From positions 1-34,827 of the forward strand of contig JAGHSV010000151.1 in NCBI GenBank assembly GCA_018065665.1: DNA of 34,827 bases. The letters are read 5' to 3'. The notes under the pieces were generated by a model that saw only the letters and a program-made list of their open reading frames with translations, was not told the DNA's origin and ran no database searches. Positions 1 through 9,627 of this stretch are shown here, in pieces. Numbering within the stretch: position 1 is the stretch's first letter; every line of letters starts with the position of its first letter. The position numbers and the translations under genes were made by a program. The DNA is from Candidatus Sodaliphilus aphodohippi (GTDB lineage Bacteria; Bacteroidota; Bacteroidia; Bacteroidales; Muribaculaceae).

Positions 1-147
1 ATGTATGTTTGAATTATTGATTCAAATTCAAGTTTTTCCATAATCGATTTTAATTTATACAAAATTACTGAAAATGCCTAAAACAAGCAATTATAAAAGC
101 AAAAAAATGGATTATTCAATAACTTGATTTGATAAATTAGTTGTTAT

Positions 148-179
148 TTTGTCCATTACCCAATTTTTTTGTAATTTTG
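148..179 (+). promoter_or_regulatory. Bacteroidetes-type promoter for pheS
   Basis: TTTG (148-151), 20-nt gap, TAATTTTG (172-179); matches the Bacteroidetes -33/-7 consensus TTTG/TAnnTTTG. Confidence 0.65.
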
Positions 180-232
180 CAAGAAGATAGCGCGAAAGGT
201 TGCGTTTAAACAAATTTCAAATAAAAGAGATT

Positions 233-1270
233 ATGTTAATTGAAAAAATAGAAATCCTTAAAGGACAGCTTAACGCACTCAAGGCCAAAAACGAAGAGGA
301 ACTTGAGGCGTTAAGAATCAAGTATCTTAGCAAAAAAGGCGAGATTACTGCATTATTCAGTGAGTTCAAATCAGTTCCTGCAGAGCAAAAACGAGAATTG
401 GGTCAGAAACTCAACGAACTTAAGAATATTGCTACCGAGAAGATAAACACATTGCGTGAAAACTTCAAAGAGCAGAATCGTGAGGAAAACAAAATTGACA
501 TTACCCGTCCATCATTCCCCGACGAAGCAGGCACTCGCCATCCAATCTCACTTGTTCGCAAGCAGATTATAGACATATTCTCAAGACTGGGCTTCACATT
601 GGCAAATGGTCCTGAAGTCGAAGATGACTGGCATGTGTTTAGTGCATTGAATTTTGCCGCTGACCACCCAGCACGTGACATGCAAGACACTTTCTTCATT
701 GAGAACAACAATGAAGATGTAACACGCAATATCGTGCTACGTAGCCATACCAGTTCGGTACAAGTCCGTACGATGGAAAATCGCAAGCCCCCCATTCGCA
801 TTATTTGCCCAGGACGTGTTTACCGAAACGAAGCAATCACTGCCCGCGCACATTGTTTCTTCCACCAGATTGAAGGACTGTATATCGATAAAAACGTTTC
901 TTTTGCAGACTTGAAACAAGTGCTTCTGAATTTTGCAAAAGAGTTATTTGGCCCTGATACTAAAATCCGTTTACGTCCCAGTTATTTCCCGTTTACAGAG
1001 CCTTCGGCCGAGATGGACGTATCGTGTATGCTGTGCGGCGGTGAAGGTTGTGGTTTCTGCAAACATACAGGCTGGGTAGAAATACTTGGTTGCGGCATGG
1101 TTGATCCTGCAGTCCTCGAGGCAAGCGGTATCGATAGCAGCATCTATAGCGGATATGCATTTGGACTGGGCGTAGAACGCATAACCAACCTAAAATATAT
1201 GGTTAAGGATTTGCGTATGTTCAGCGAAAATGACGTAAGATTCCTTGATGAATTCCAAGGTGCACATTAA
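233..1270 (+). CDS. pheS: Phenylalanine--tRNA ligase alpha subunit
   Basis: Class II aaRS motifs (GTRHPISLVRKQIIDIF, RSHTSSVQVRTM, ICPGRVYRNEAITARAHCFFHQIEGLYID, GCGMVDPAVLEASGID, AFGLGVERI). The ORF track starts at a TTG at 200; the ATG at 233 (MLIEKIEIL) is the likelier start. Confidence 0.96.
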   Translation: MLIEKIEILKGQLNALKAKNEEELEALRIKYLSKKGEITALFSEFKSVPAEQKRELGQKLNELKNIATEKINTLRENFKEQNREENKIDITRPSFPDEAGTRHPISLVRKQIIDIFSRLGFTLANGPEVEDDWHVFSALNFAADHPARDMQDTFFIENNNEDVTRNIVLRSHTSSVQVRTMENRKPPIRIICPGRVYRNEAITARAHCFFHQIEGLYIDKNVSFADLKQVLLNFAKELFGPDTKIRLRPSYFPFTEPSAEMDVSCMLCGGEGCGFCKHTGWVEILGCGMVDPAVLEASGIDSSIYSGYAFGLGVERITNLKYMVKDLRMFSENDVRFLDEFQGAH

Positions 1271-1289
1271 ATAAATTTTATAACAATAT

Positions 1290-1325
1290 GAGGTGGCACA
1301 ATATGATTATGCCACCTCTTTTTTA
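1290..1325 (+). terminator. Rho-independent terminator after pheS
   Basis: GAGGTGGCA (1290-1298) / TGCCACCTC (1310-1318), 9-bp stem, followed by a T-run. Confidence 0.85.
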
Positions 1326-1339
1326 ATAATATATTACTG

Positions 1340-1975
1340 ATGACGCTTAAAGAAAGATATGCATTTATACTGAAGCATTTTGCCGAAAGCAACCCTAATC
1401 CCGAAACCGAACTTTGTTATAATAACCCATTTGAACTTCTTGTGGCCGTAATTTTATCGGCCCAATGCACAGACAAAAGGGTAAACATGATTACTCCTAC
1501 ACTATTCCGCGACTACCCTAACCCAGAAATGCTTTCACAAGCGTCAGTCGAAGATATCTATGCTCATATTCGAAGCGTTTCATATCCCAACAGCAAAGCT
1601 TCACACCTGAAAGGGATGGCAACAATGCTTGTTAATGATTATGGCAGTATTATACCGGACTCAATGAAAGAGTTAACAAAATTGCCAGGAGTAGGCCGTA
1701 AAACAGCAAATGTGATATTGGGAATAGTTTACAACAAGGCAACAATTGCAGTTGACACGCATGTTTATAGAGTATCGAATAGGACTGGATTGGCATATGG
1801 TAAAACTCCATTAGATGTAGAAAAAATCTTAACACGGAACATACCTGCCGAGTTAAGATTCAAGTCCCACCATTGGATATTGCTCCATGGTAGATACATA
1901 TGTAAAGCACAACATCCCGATTGTTTAAATTGCGGTATTCAAAGTGCTTGTAAATACTATTCTAGAAAACGATAA
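1340..1975 (+). CDS. nth: Endonuclease III (DNA-(apurinic or apyrimidinic site) lyase)
   Basis: HhH-GPD motifs (LILSAQCTDKRVN, LPGVGRKTANVIL, VDTHVYRVSNRTGL) and C-terminal 4Fe-4S cysteines (C-x6-C-x2-C-x5-C type: CKAQHPDCLNCGIQSAC). Confidence 0.95.
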   Translation: MTLKERYAFILKHFAESNPNPETELCYNNPFELLVAVILSAQCTDKRVNMITPTLFRDYPNPEMLSQASVEDIYAHIRSVSYPNSKASHLKGMATMLVNDYGSIIPDSMKELTKLPGVGRKTANVILGIVYNKATIAVDTHVYRVSNRTGLAYGKTPLDVEKILTRNIPAELRFKSHHWILLHGRYICKAQHPDCLNCGIQSACKYYSRKR

Positions 1976-1977
1976 AT

Positions 1978-2475
1978 TTAATATTCAATTTTATCAGTTT
2001 TTTCTGCCCATTTTTTGAAGTGCTCAATTGAATATGGGTCTTCTATATGCACACAAGGAATAGAACGGAGCAGATGTGGCTTTTCAATTTCCTGATAAAT
2101 GAAATTATCATCAAAATTTATATTGCGGGCGTCATTTTGGGTGTTGCCGTAATATATCCTTGACACACCAGCCCAATAAAGAGCACTCAGGCACATGGGA
2201 CATGGTTCACAAGAAGAATAAATCACACATCCTTCAAGTTTGAAATTCTTCCGTGATTTACATGCCATTCTGATTGCATTCACTTCGGCATGAGCAGTGG
2301 GGTCGTTATCGAGAGTAACTGTATTGCCTCCTGTAGATACAATCTCCCCATTTTTTACAATAACTGCGCCAAAAGGTCCACCACCACGGTCAATATTTGC
2401 ACTTGCAATATCACAAGCCATTTTCAAAAATCTCACATCGCCCTCGGTAATTTGATTTATTTCGTTTTTGTCCAT
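1978..2475 (-). CDS. Nucleoside/guanine deaminase (GuaD-like, CDA fold)
   Basis: Zinc deaminase motifs HAEVNAI and SSCEPCPMCLSALYWAGV; GGPFGAVIVK near the N-terminus and the FDDNFIYQEIEKP segment resemble bacterial guanine deaminases. Confidence 0.85.
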   Translation of the reverse strand: MDKNEINQITEGDVRFLKMACDIASANIDRGGGPFGAVIVKNGEIVSTGGNTVTLDNDPTAHAEVNAIRMACKSRKNFKLEGCVIYSSCEPCPMCLSALYWAGVSRIYYGNTQNDARNINFDDNFIYQEIEKPHLLRSIPCVHIEDPYSIEHFKKWAEKTDKIEY

Positions 2476-2522
2476 TTTGTAATAATATTATCGAGATTCA
2501 TCTCTTAAAAAATCTTAATTTT

Positions 2523-2553
2523 TTTGTCTTGTCACAAAATAATAGTACTTTTG
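2523..2553 (+). promoter_or_regulatory. Bacteroidetes-type promoter with no downstream plus-strand ORF
   Basis: TTTG (2523-2526), 19-nt gap, TACTTTTG (2546-2553). Confidence 0.55.
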
Positions 2554-2558
2554 TGAGT

Positions 2559-2625
2559 GTGTTTTTCATGGTATTAGATTTAAGGTTTGTGAAGGCTGTT
2601 GTGAAACATCCTTCACTTTTCTTTT
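2559..2625 (+). ncRNA. Candidate small RNA (about 65 nt) ending in an intrinsic terminator
   Basis: Starts a few nt after the -7 element at 2546-2553 and ends with hairpin GTGAAGG-C-TGTT-[GTGA]-AACA-T-CCTTCAC (2589-2616), then TTTTCTTTT. No plausible ORF inside. Confidence 0.45.
2589..2625 (+). terminator. Intrinsic terminator with GNRA-type loop
   Basis: GTGAAGG (2589-2595) / CCTTCAC (2610-2616), inner TGTT/AACA closing a GTGA loop, then TTTTCTTTT. The T-run is on the plus strand only. Confidence 0.7.
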
Positions 2626-2667
2626 ATACACACTTGGTTGTCAAGCAATTATACAATTGACACGACA

Positions 2668-3237
2668 TCATTTACGTTTAGGTTTATATCCACAAGTGCG
2701 ATAATTGCAGTGAACCTTACCCCGTATAATATTATTAAGTTTGGCTCTATTCAATTGCTTTCGAATTGGCGAAACATGATCTATGAATAATCTTCCATCG
2801 AGATGGTCAAATTCATGCTGAACCACACGGGCAAGATATCCTTCAATAGCCTCTTCGTGTTCTTCCCAATTCTCATCAAACCATTTTAGATTAATTTTTT
2901 CGATTCTCTTAACACCTTCATGAATGCCAGGAAGACTGAGACATCCCTCTTCTCGCGATATGGCATCTTCCTTCACGTCAATGGTTACTTCCGGATTAAT
3001 CAAAACCATTTTTCGCCCCTTCAGTTCGGGCATATCATCGGCAAGCACATCAACATCAATATATATCAAACGTATATTGATGCCGACTTGTGGAGCAGCT
3101 ATTCCGATACCGTCACTTGCATACATGGTATCCTTCATGTTTTTAATCAGCTTCAAAAGGTCAGGATAATCTTTTGTCACAGGCTCAGACTCCTTTCTAA
3201 GAACAGGATGTCCATATAAATAAATTGGTAATACCAT
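2668..3237 (-). CDS. def: Peptide deformylase
   Basis: Motifs GIGIAAPQVG, EEGCLSLPG and VVQHEFDHLDGRLFIDH. The likely start is the internal Met (MVLPIYLYGHPVLRKES); the ORF track begins at 3285. Confidence 0.95.
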   Translation of the reverse strand: MVLPIYLYGHPVLRKESEPVTKDYPDLLKLIKNMKDTMYASDGIGIAAPQVGINIRLIYIDVDVLADDMPELKGRKMVLINPEVTIDVKEDAISREEGCLSLPGIHEGVKRIEKINLKWFDENWEEHEEAIEGYLARVVQHEFDHLDGRLFIDHVSPIRKQLNRAKLNNIIRGKVHCNYRTCGYKPKRK

Positions 3238-3286
3238 AATTGTATCGTATTGATTACATATTATTTCTGCTTTCAAGATAATCATT

Positions 3287-3673
3287 TTATATAATCGTAG
3301 CAGCTATGCTATCAACTCTGGATTTATCTTTGCGGTCGCTTTTCTTCATACCACCATCTATCATTGCACGATGAGCAATAGTTGAAGTGAACCTCTCATC
3401 ATACATGACAACTGGCATTTGAGGCAACTTTTGCCTTAATTGTTCAACAAATGGTTTAATATACCTCATGCTTTCGCTTGGTTGACCATTCAGTTGTGAG
3501 GGTTCACCAATCACAATCAGTTCAACTTCCTCTCGAGCAATATAGTCGGAAATATAAGAAAGTAATGTGCGAGTCGGGACTGTACCCAATGCACTTGCTA
3601 TAATCTTCAAAGGGTCGGTCACCGCTACGCCACATCGCTTACGGCCATAATCTATTCCCAAAATTCTTGCCAT
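3287..3673 (-). CDS. ruvX: RuvX/YqgF Holliday junction resolvase-like protein
   Basis: MARILGIDYGRKRCGVAVTDP, GEP...NG, YDERFTSTIA. Confidence 0.93.
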   Translation of the reverse strand: MARILGIDYGRKRCGVAVTDPLKIIASALGTVPTRTLLSYISDYIAREEVELIVIGEPSQLNGQPSESMRYIKPFVEQLRQKLPQMPVVMYDERFTSTIAHRAMIDGGMKKSDRKDKSRVDSIAATII

Positions 3674-3682
3674 TATCTGATT

Positions 3683-5749
3683 TTATAAATCCTGCATTGT
3701 AAGTAGGAACTCTTCATTTGTTCGAGTGCGTTCAAGACGTTCTTTGACAAATTCCATAGACTCAACAGATGTCCGGTCGCTAAGGAAACGACGAATAATC
3801 CACATTCGATTTAATGTGTCTTTATCAAGCAACAGGTCATCACGTCGGGTACTTGAAGCCATAACATCAACTGCAGGGAAGATTCGTTTATTACTAAGTT
3901 TTCGATCCAATTGCAACTCCATGTTTCCAGTACCTTTGAATTCCTCAAAAATAACCTCATCCATCTTTGAACCTGTGTCAATCAACGCAGTTGCAATAAT
4001 TGAAAGACTACCTCCATTTTCAATGTTTCGAGCAGCACCGAAGAAACGTTTAGGCCTTTGCAGCGCGTTGGCATCAACACCACCCGACAGAATCTTTCCT
4101 GATGCAGGCGCAATCGTATTGTAAGCACGAGCTAATCTCGTAATGGAATCAAGGAGAATAACCACATCATGACCACACTCAACGAGTCGCTTTGCCTTGC
4201 TTAAAACCAAATCTGCAATTCTAACATGGCGGTCGGCAGGTTCGTCAAATGTTGATGCAATCACTTCGGCATTTACGCTTCGTGCCATATCGGTAACCTC
4301 CTCGGGGCGCTCGTCTATAAGGAGAATAATCATATAGGTATCAGGATGATTTTCTGATATAGCATTAGCAATATCTTTCAGCAGCAACGTCTTACCAGTT
4401 TTGGGCTGCGCAACAATAAGGCCGCGTTGTCCTTTGCCAATAGGTGCAAACAGGTCAACCACTCGCTGAGATATAGTAGGCATTGTATGAGATACTAAAT
4501 CAAATTTTTCATTAGGGAACAAGGGCACCAGGTGTTCAAACGGCACACGGTCCCTAACAAAATCAGGAGTTCGGCCATTAATCATATTAATTGAGCAAAG
4601 CGGAAAATATTTTTCCCCTTCACGAGGCGGTCTTATCATGCAATCAACAACATCGCCAGTTTTAAGTCCCAAGTTCTTGATAAAACTTTGAGCAACATAA
4701 ATATCATCGGGCGATGAAAGATAGTTATAATCACTTGAACGCAAGAAACCATAACCATCCTGCATAATTTCAAGTACACCAGAACCTTCAATGATTCCTT
4801 CAAAGTTATATGGATTGTCTACATATGGTAGCCTGCCATTCTCTTGTTGGGGTTGAGTCGCTTTCTTGTTTTTCTTTGCCCTTTTCCCTTGTTGGTTTTG
4901 CTCAGGTTTAACACCTTGCGGTTCTTGAATTACAATAGGGGCTTTGGCAGCCTCTTCAGCTGCACGTTTGCGTTCTTCTTCAGCACGTCGCTGCGCTTCT
5001 TCCCTCTCCTCTTGAGTTCTTGGCTTGAAAGTCTGTGAACCTGTATTGAAAAAGGAATTCAAAGAAATTGGTTCACGTGATTGTGCCTGTTCCTTATCGG
5101 TTTCTATATGATTGGGTTCATCAGCTTTTATACTATTTTCAACGGCATTAACACTTAGTGTGTCAAATGATTCAGTTTCTACGATATTGTCTGTTGATGT
5201 ATCTGCAACAACCTGATCGGAATTCTTAATTGATTTTTCTTTTGTTGACACATCAGCTTGTTCCTGATTATTTTTTTTCGACTTTGGACTTCGCGTACGC
5301 TTTTGTGTATTATCAACAGAATCGAGGGGTAAATCAGCTGTATCCTTCTTTGTGGCATCTTTAGTTTTACCTCCACTTTTGACAGTTTCTTTTTTATCTG
5401 CTTGTTTTGTCGTTGACTTTTTTGTTTTAGCAGCTGCTTTCTCTTTGGGAGAATTTTTGCCTTTATCCTCTTTGGGCGATCCACTTGTGGTTGAGGGCTG
5501 CTTGGTCTGTTTAGTTTTGACTTTAGTATCAGCCTCATTATCAACTTTTTTTATCGTTGACTTTCCTTTTGGTGTTCGCTTTGTTTCGGTAGTCTTCGGG
5601 TTTCTTGATTCATCTTCGGCTTGTTGATCAAGAATCTCATAAACAAGTTTTTGCCGTTCAATTTTAGCGGCATTTTTGATTCCCAGTTCTTTAGCGACAA
5701 CAACTATCTGGTCATCGCTCATAGAATTCAGTTCTGCAATATTATACAT
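3683..5749 (-). CDS. rho: Transcription termination factor Rho with long low-complexity N-terminal insertion
   Basis: Rho core motifs ([12 protein letters not shown]-like RNA-binding segment, [57 protein letters not shown]). Lys/Thr/Ser/Glu-rich insertion of about 260 aa after the Rho N domain. Confidence 0.97.
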   Translation of the reverse strand: MYNIAELNSMSDDQIVVVAKELGIKNAAKIERQKLVYEILDQQAEDESRNPKTTETKRTPKGKSTIKKVDNEADTKVKTKQTKQPSTTSGSPKEDKGKNSPKEKAAAKTKKSTTKQADKKETVKSGGKTKDATKKDTADLPLDSVDNTQKRTRSPKSKKNNQEQADVSTKEKSIKNSDQVVADTSTDNIVETESFDTLSVNAVENSIKADEPNHIETDKEQAQSREPISLNSFFNTGSQTFKPRTQEEREEAQRRAEEERKRAAEEAAKAPIVIQEPQGVKPEQNQQGKRAKKNKKATQPQQENGRLPYVDNPYNFEGIIEGSGVLEIMQDGYGFLRSSDYNYLSSPDDIYVAQSFIKNLGLKTGDVVDCMIRPPREGEKYFPLCSINMINGRTPDFVRDRVPFEHLVPLFPNEKFDLVSHTMPTISQRVVDLFAPIGKGQRGLIVAQPKTGKTLLLKDIANAISENHPDTYMIILLIDERPEEVTDMARSVNAEVIASTFDEPADRHVRIADLVLSKAKRLVECGHDVVILLDSITRLARAYNTIAPASGKILSGGVDANALQRPKRFFGAARNIENGGSLSIIATALIDTGSKMDEVIFEEFKGTGNMELQLDRKLSNKRIFPAVDVMASSTRRDDLLLDKDTLNRMWIIRRFLSDRTSVESMEFVKERLERTRTNEEFLLTMQDL

Positions 5750-5923
5750 TTCAATGATTATTTATAGCATAGCACATTTTATATTTAGAAAATGCGAATG
5801 CAGATATACAAATTAATAAAGTTTGAGAATGGATTGTTCGCTTTATGATTTGTTTGAAATTAGTTTCAGAAGAGGTACGGGAATTTTCCCATTAAATCTT
5901 GAAACCAACAATAGATTTTGCTG

Positions 5924-5954
5924 CAAAATTAATACAACTTAATGAAATATCAAA
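5924..5954 (-). promoter_or_regulatory. Bacteroidetes-type promoter for the rho-ruvX-def operon
   Basis: Minus strand TTTG (5954-5951), 19-nt gap, TAATTTTG (5931-5924). Implies a leader of about 165 nt before the rho ATG at 5749. Confidence 0.6.
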
Positions 5955-6265
5955 ATATTATTAGAGTTTCTTATCAAAAGTACAATACGAGAATAGAACC
6001 AAAGCATTACATGACAATAATTTACAATATCCAATTATTGGTTAAAGACCTCACAAAAGAGGGAGTTTTAATATTAATATCAAAGACCAATTTAAGCAAA
6101 CAACTAAAAAACTTCATGATTCAGCATCTATTATTATACCTTTTTCAAGAATTATTTTAATTATATAATGAGTATCTCGTTAAAAATTGTTACCTTTGCA
6201 CTAAATTTGTGTGTGTTGAATATTCAGCTCACTAAACAATGAAAAGTAAATCAATTTAATTATTC

Positions 6266-7591
6266 ATGTCAACAATAAAGTTAAAGAAAGGTTTTGACCT
6301 AAAGTTGAAAGGAGGAATAACTTCTCCTGACAAACTGGGCGGCAAAATCGTCGGTAAGATTTGCACAATCGTACCCGATGATTTTCATGGCATTACCCCT
6401 CGACTAGACAAGAAAGAGGGTGAGCATGTTGCTGCTGGCGAAGCGATTTATCATGACAAAGTTTATGAGGCTGTGAAAATTACATCACCAATTTCTGGTG
6501 TCGTAAAAGAAGTTCGCCGTGGCGCACGTCGCAAGATTGAAGCTATCATTATTGAGAGTGACGGTCAAGATGACGTTGTTAATCACGACCTATCAGCCCC
6601 ATCGTTGGAAGTACTGCTGGCTAGTGGCCTTTGGCCTATGCTAAGCCAGCGTCCATACGATGTAGTTCCTAACCCCGACGAGCGCCCGCGTGATATTTTT
6701 GTCACAGCGTTTGACTCTGCACCATTAGCACCATCATTGTTAAAATCGGCACAGATGCAATATGCGGCAAAAGGTGTTGAGATTTTAAACAAACTTACTG
6801 ATGGTGGCGTGCATATCGGTTTTGCGAAGGGAGAGACACAAGAAATCAGCGGGGCAAAGGTTTATGAATTTGACGGTCCCCACCCCGCCGGAAATGTTGG
6901 AGTACAGATTGCCAATATCTCCCCAGTTAATAAGGGAGAGATTGTATGGACTCTTGATATTGTAACATTATGCCGAATTGGAGAGTTATTCACTACAGGC
7001 AAAGTTAATTTCACAACATTTGTAGCAATTACTGGCGAGCAAATCACAGAACCATGCTATGTTGAGACTGTTATGGGATGCCCCATTAAGGACATTCTTA
7101 ATGGTAAGTTGGTGAACAACGAATATGAGAATCGTATTATCAGCGGCAATGTCTTGACAGGCATAAAGGTTACTGAGGAAGAGTGGTTACGTGCCCCCTA
7201 CCGCCACATTACGGTGATACCCGAAGTCAAGAATCGTGATGAATTTATGGGGTGGCTTTCGGTCAATCCCAAACGTTTCAGTATATATCGCATGTTCACT
7301 TCGTGGTTGACAGGCCTAAACAAAGAAGTTAGCATGGATGCACGTATGAAAGGTGGAGAGAGAGCAATCGTACGCCTTGGGGAATACGATCGCATGTTAC
7401 CAATGGACATATATGCCGAGTTCTTGATCAAGGCTGTTATTGCTTTTGATATCGATAAAATGGAGCAACTCGGTATATATGAAGTTGCACCCGAAGACTT
7501 CGCACTTGCCGAATATGCAGATACGTCTAAGATTGAATTGCAACGTATCATTCGTGAAGGTCTTGACAGAATGCGTGCCGAAATGGCCTAA
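6266..7591 (+). CDS. nqrA: Na+-translocating NADH:quinone reductase subunit A
   Basis: MSTIKLKKGFDLKLKGGI start, HPAGNVGVQIANI..NKGEIVWTLD; first gene of an intact A-F gene order. Confidence 0.96.
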   Translation: MSTIKLKKGFDLKLKGGITSPDKLGGKIVGKICTIVPDDFHGITPRLDKKEGEHVAAGEAIYHDKVYEAVKITSPISGVVKEVRRGARRKIEAIIIESDGQDDVVNHDLSAPSLEVLLASGLWPMLSQRPYDVVPNPDERPRDIFVTAFDSAPLAPSLLKSAQMQYAAKGVEILNKLTDGGVHIGFAKGETQEISGAKVYEFDGPHPAGNVGVQIANISPVNKGEIVWTLDIVTLCRIGELFTTGKVNFTTFVAITGEQITEPCYVETVMGCPIKDILNGKLVNNEYENRIISGNVLTGIKVTEEEWLRAPYRHITVIPEVKNRDEFMGWLSVNPKRFSIYRMFTSWLTGLNKEVSMDARMKGGERAIVRLGEYDRMLPMDIYAEFLIKAVIAFDIDKMEQLGIYEVAPEDFALAEYADTSKIELQRIIREGLDRMRAEMA

Positions 7592-7635
7592 ATTGAATAC
7601 ACCTTATTAATATTAACATTAAAATTATCGAAAAA

Positions 7636-8841
7636 GTGAAAGCTTTAAGAAATTATATGAACAAGATAAAACCCCATTTCCAGGAGGGTGGCAAGCTATC
7701 AAAGCTTGGTTCAGTCTATGATGGAATGGAGACATTCTTGTTTACCCCCAACACTACTTCCAGCTCTGGGGTTCACATTCATGACGGAAGCGATATGAAG
7801 CGTACCATGACCACGGTGATTATTGCATTGCTGCCATGTTTATTGTTCGGTATGTACAATATCGGCTTGCAGCACTTTCTTGCTATCGGTCAGCCTGACG
7901 AGAGTGCAATGTCAATGTTTGTCTTTGGCCTATTGGCACTTCTGCCAGTAATAGTCGTTAGTTACGTAGTTGGTTTGGGCATTGAATTCATTTCTGCGCA
8001 AATCCATCACACTGAAATTCAAGAAGGCTTTTTGGTAACAGGTCTTCTGATCCCTCTGATTGTCCCCATCAACACACCGTTGTGGATGACGGCAGTTGCC
8101 ACTGCATTTGCGGTTATCTTTGCAAAGGAAGTATTCGGAGGAACAGGTATGAACATCTTCAACGTTGCGCTTATTACCCGCGCCGTGTTGTTCTTCAGTT
8201 ATCCGTCAAAGATGAGCGGCGACGAAGCATTTGTTAAGCTTGACTCTGCCTTTGGTTATGGTGGCGGCACAGTTGCCGATACATTTACAGGAGCCACACC
8301 ATTGGGCCAGGTAGCAACAACCGTTGGTGATTCTCTGTCATTAACAGGAGTTGACGGCAATGCAATTACAACATTTGACGCATTCATGGGTACAATTGCT
8401 GGTTCACCCGGTGAGACATCAATGGTATGCATCCTGATTGGTGCACTCATTCTTCTCATCACTGGTGTAGCATCTTGGCGTGTTATGCTATCTGTATTTG
8501 TTGGTGGTTTTGCAATGGCCACACTTGCTAACGCTCTTCCAAGTGCAACTTATCCTGCATCAATGCTTGACCCAGTTGCTCAACTCTGTTTTGGAGGATT
8601 CGCTTTTGCGGCAGTCTTCATGGCAACAGATCCCGTAACAGGCGCACGCACCAATACAGGACAATACATTTACGGATTCTTAATTGGTGTAATTGCAATG
8701 CTTATCCGTACATATAACTCTGGTTATCCCGAAGGTGCAATGCTTGCAGTATTGCTTATGAACGCTTTTGCTCCTTTAATTGACCACTGTGTCGTTTCGT
8801 CAAACATCAAGCGCCGCGCTCGCCGCGCACTTAATAAATAA
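7636..8841 (+). CDS. nqrB: Na+-translocating NADH:quinone reductase subunit B
   Basis: Polytopic membrane protein; FTGATPLGQ (FMN attachment-type threonine motif); operon position. Confidence 0.96.
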   Translation: MKALRNYMNKIKPHFQEGGKLSKLGSVYDGMETFLFTPNTTSSSGVHIHDGSDMKRTMTTVIIALLPCLLFGMYNIGLQHFLAIGQPDESAMSMFVFGLLALLPVIVVSYVVGLGIEFISAQIHHTEIQEGFLVTGLLIPLIVPINTPLWMTAVATAFAVIFAKEVFGGTGMNIFNVALITRAVLFFSYPSKMSGDEAFVKLDSAFGYGGGTVADTFTGATPLGQVATTVGDSLSLTGVDGNAITTFDAFMGTIAGSPGETSMVCILIGALILLITGVASWRVMLSVFVGGFAMATLANALPSATYPASMLDPVAQLCFGGFAFAAVFMATDPVTGARTNTGQYIYGFLIGVIAMLIRTYNSGYPEGAMLAVLLMNAFAPLIDHCVVSSNIKRRARRALNK

Positions 8842-8855
8842 TGGAGGGAAAAGAT

Positions 8856-9593
8856 ATGAATAAAAATAGTAATGCCTATCAAATTATCTATTCGTCCGTT
8901 ATGGTAATCCTTGTTGGAGCAGCCTTGGCATTTGTTTATATGGCTCTGAAACCTCAACAGGACGAAAACGTTGCTAACGACAAACGCATGCAAATTCTTA
9001 ATGCTGTGAATATCGCTACCGACGACAATACAGTAAAAGAAAAATATGAGAAGTACATCGTTCAGGACCTGCTCGTTGACACTTTAGGTAACATTGTTGA
9101 CAGTGCTAAAAATTGTGCATTTGACATTAATATGAAATCAAATGTCAAATTGGCTGATAACGAGAGGAAACTACCGTTATTCAAGTGCAAACTTGATGAT
9201 GGCAGCATCAAATATGTTATCCCCGTATACGGTGCCGGTTTGTGGGGACCGATTTGGGGTTACATCTCTGTTGACGAAAACGGAAATTCAATTTACGGAA
9301 CTGATTTTTCACACGAAGGCGAAACCCCGGGTCTGGGCGCTCGAATCACCGATCAATTATTCCGCGATGAATTTAAGGGTAAAGAACTCTTCAAGAACAA
9401 CAAATTCATGAGCGTTGTTGTAATGAAGAAAGGTCAGAAGCCCACCAACGAAGGCGACTATGTTGATGCCCTAACCGGTGCAACTATTACTAGCCGTGGC
9501 GTAAGCACAATGATGGAAAACTGTCTTTGCCATTACGATGCTTTTCTTAAAAGCCTTGGCGGCAATAAACCACAAGCACCCGAGAGTAAATAA
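8856..9593 (+). CDS. nqrC: Na+-translocating NADH:quinone reductase subunit C
   Basis: FMN-binding domain with GLWGPIWGYI, HEGETPGLGARI and DALTGATITSRGV. Start chosen at MNKNSNAYQIIYSSVMV (8856) rather than 8841. Confidence 0.95.
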   Translation: MNKNSNAYQIIYSSVMVILVGAALAFVYMALKPQQDENVANDKRMQILNAVNIATDDNTVKEKYEKYIVQDLLVDTLGNIVDSAKNCAFDINMKSNVKLADNERKLPLFKCKLDDGSIKYVIPVYGAGLWGPIWGYISVDENGNSIYGTDFSHEGETPGLGARITDQLFRDEFKGKELFKNNKFMSVVVMKKGQKPTNEGDYVDALTGATITSRGVSTMMENCLCHYDAFLKSLGGNKPQAPESK

Positions 9594-9627
9594 CTAGAAA
9601 CATTATCGAATAAAATTAACAAAAGAT

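Noticed and set aside
403-801. 132-aa ORF antisense to pheS (and similar antisense ORFs over rho, guaB, mutA, mutB, nqrF)
   Set aside because: Fully overlap confidently assigned genes on the opposite strand and have no domain signal.
2290-2508. 72-aa plus-strand ORF antisense to the deaminase
   Set aside because: Overlaps a well-supported gene; no homology-like motifs; does not extend to the sRNA candidate.
2639-2662. Inverted repeat TGTCAA...TTGACA downstream of def
   Set aside because: Short AT-rich arms with no T-run on the minus strand; insufficient evidence for a terminator or recombination site.
5179-5544. 121-aa ORF in another minus-strand frame within rho
   Set aside because: Lies wholly in the low-complexity insertion of rho; Lys/Gln/Arg-rich product is a frame shadow of the biased codons.
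5942-6160. 72-aa plus-strand ORF between rho and nqrA
   Set aside because: Begins inside the rho promoter region, composition is low-complexity Ile/Lys/Leu/Gln, no recognisable motif; likely a chance ORF in AT-rich intergenic DNA.
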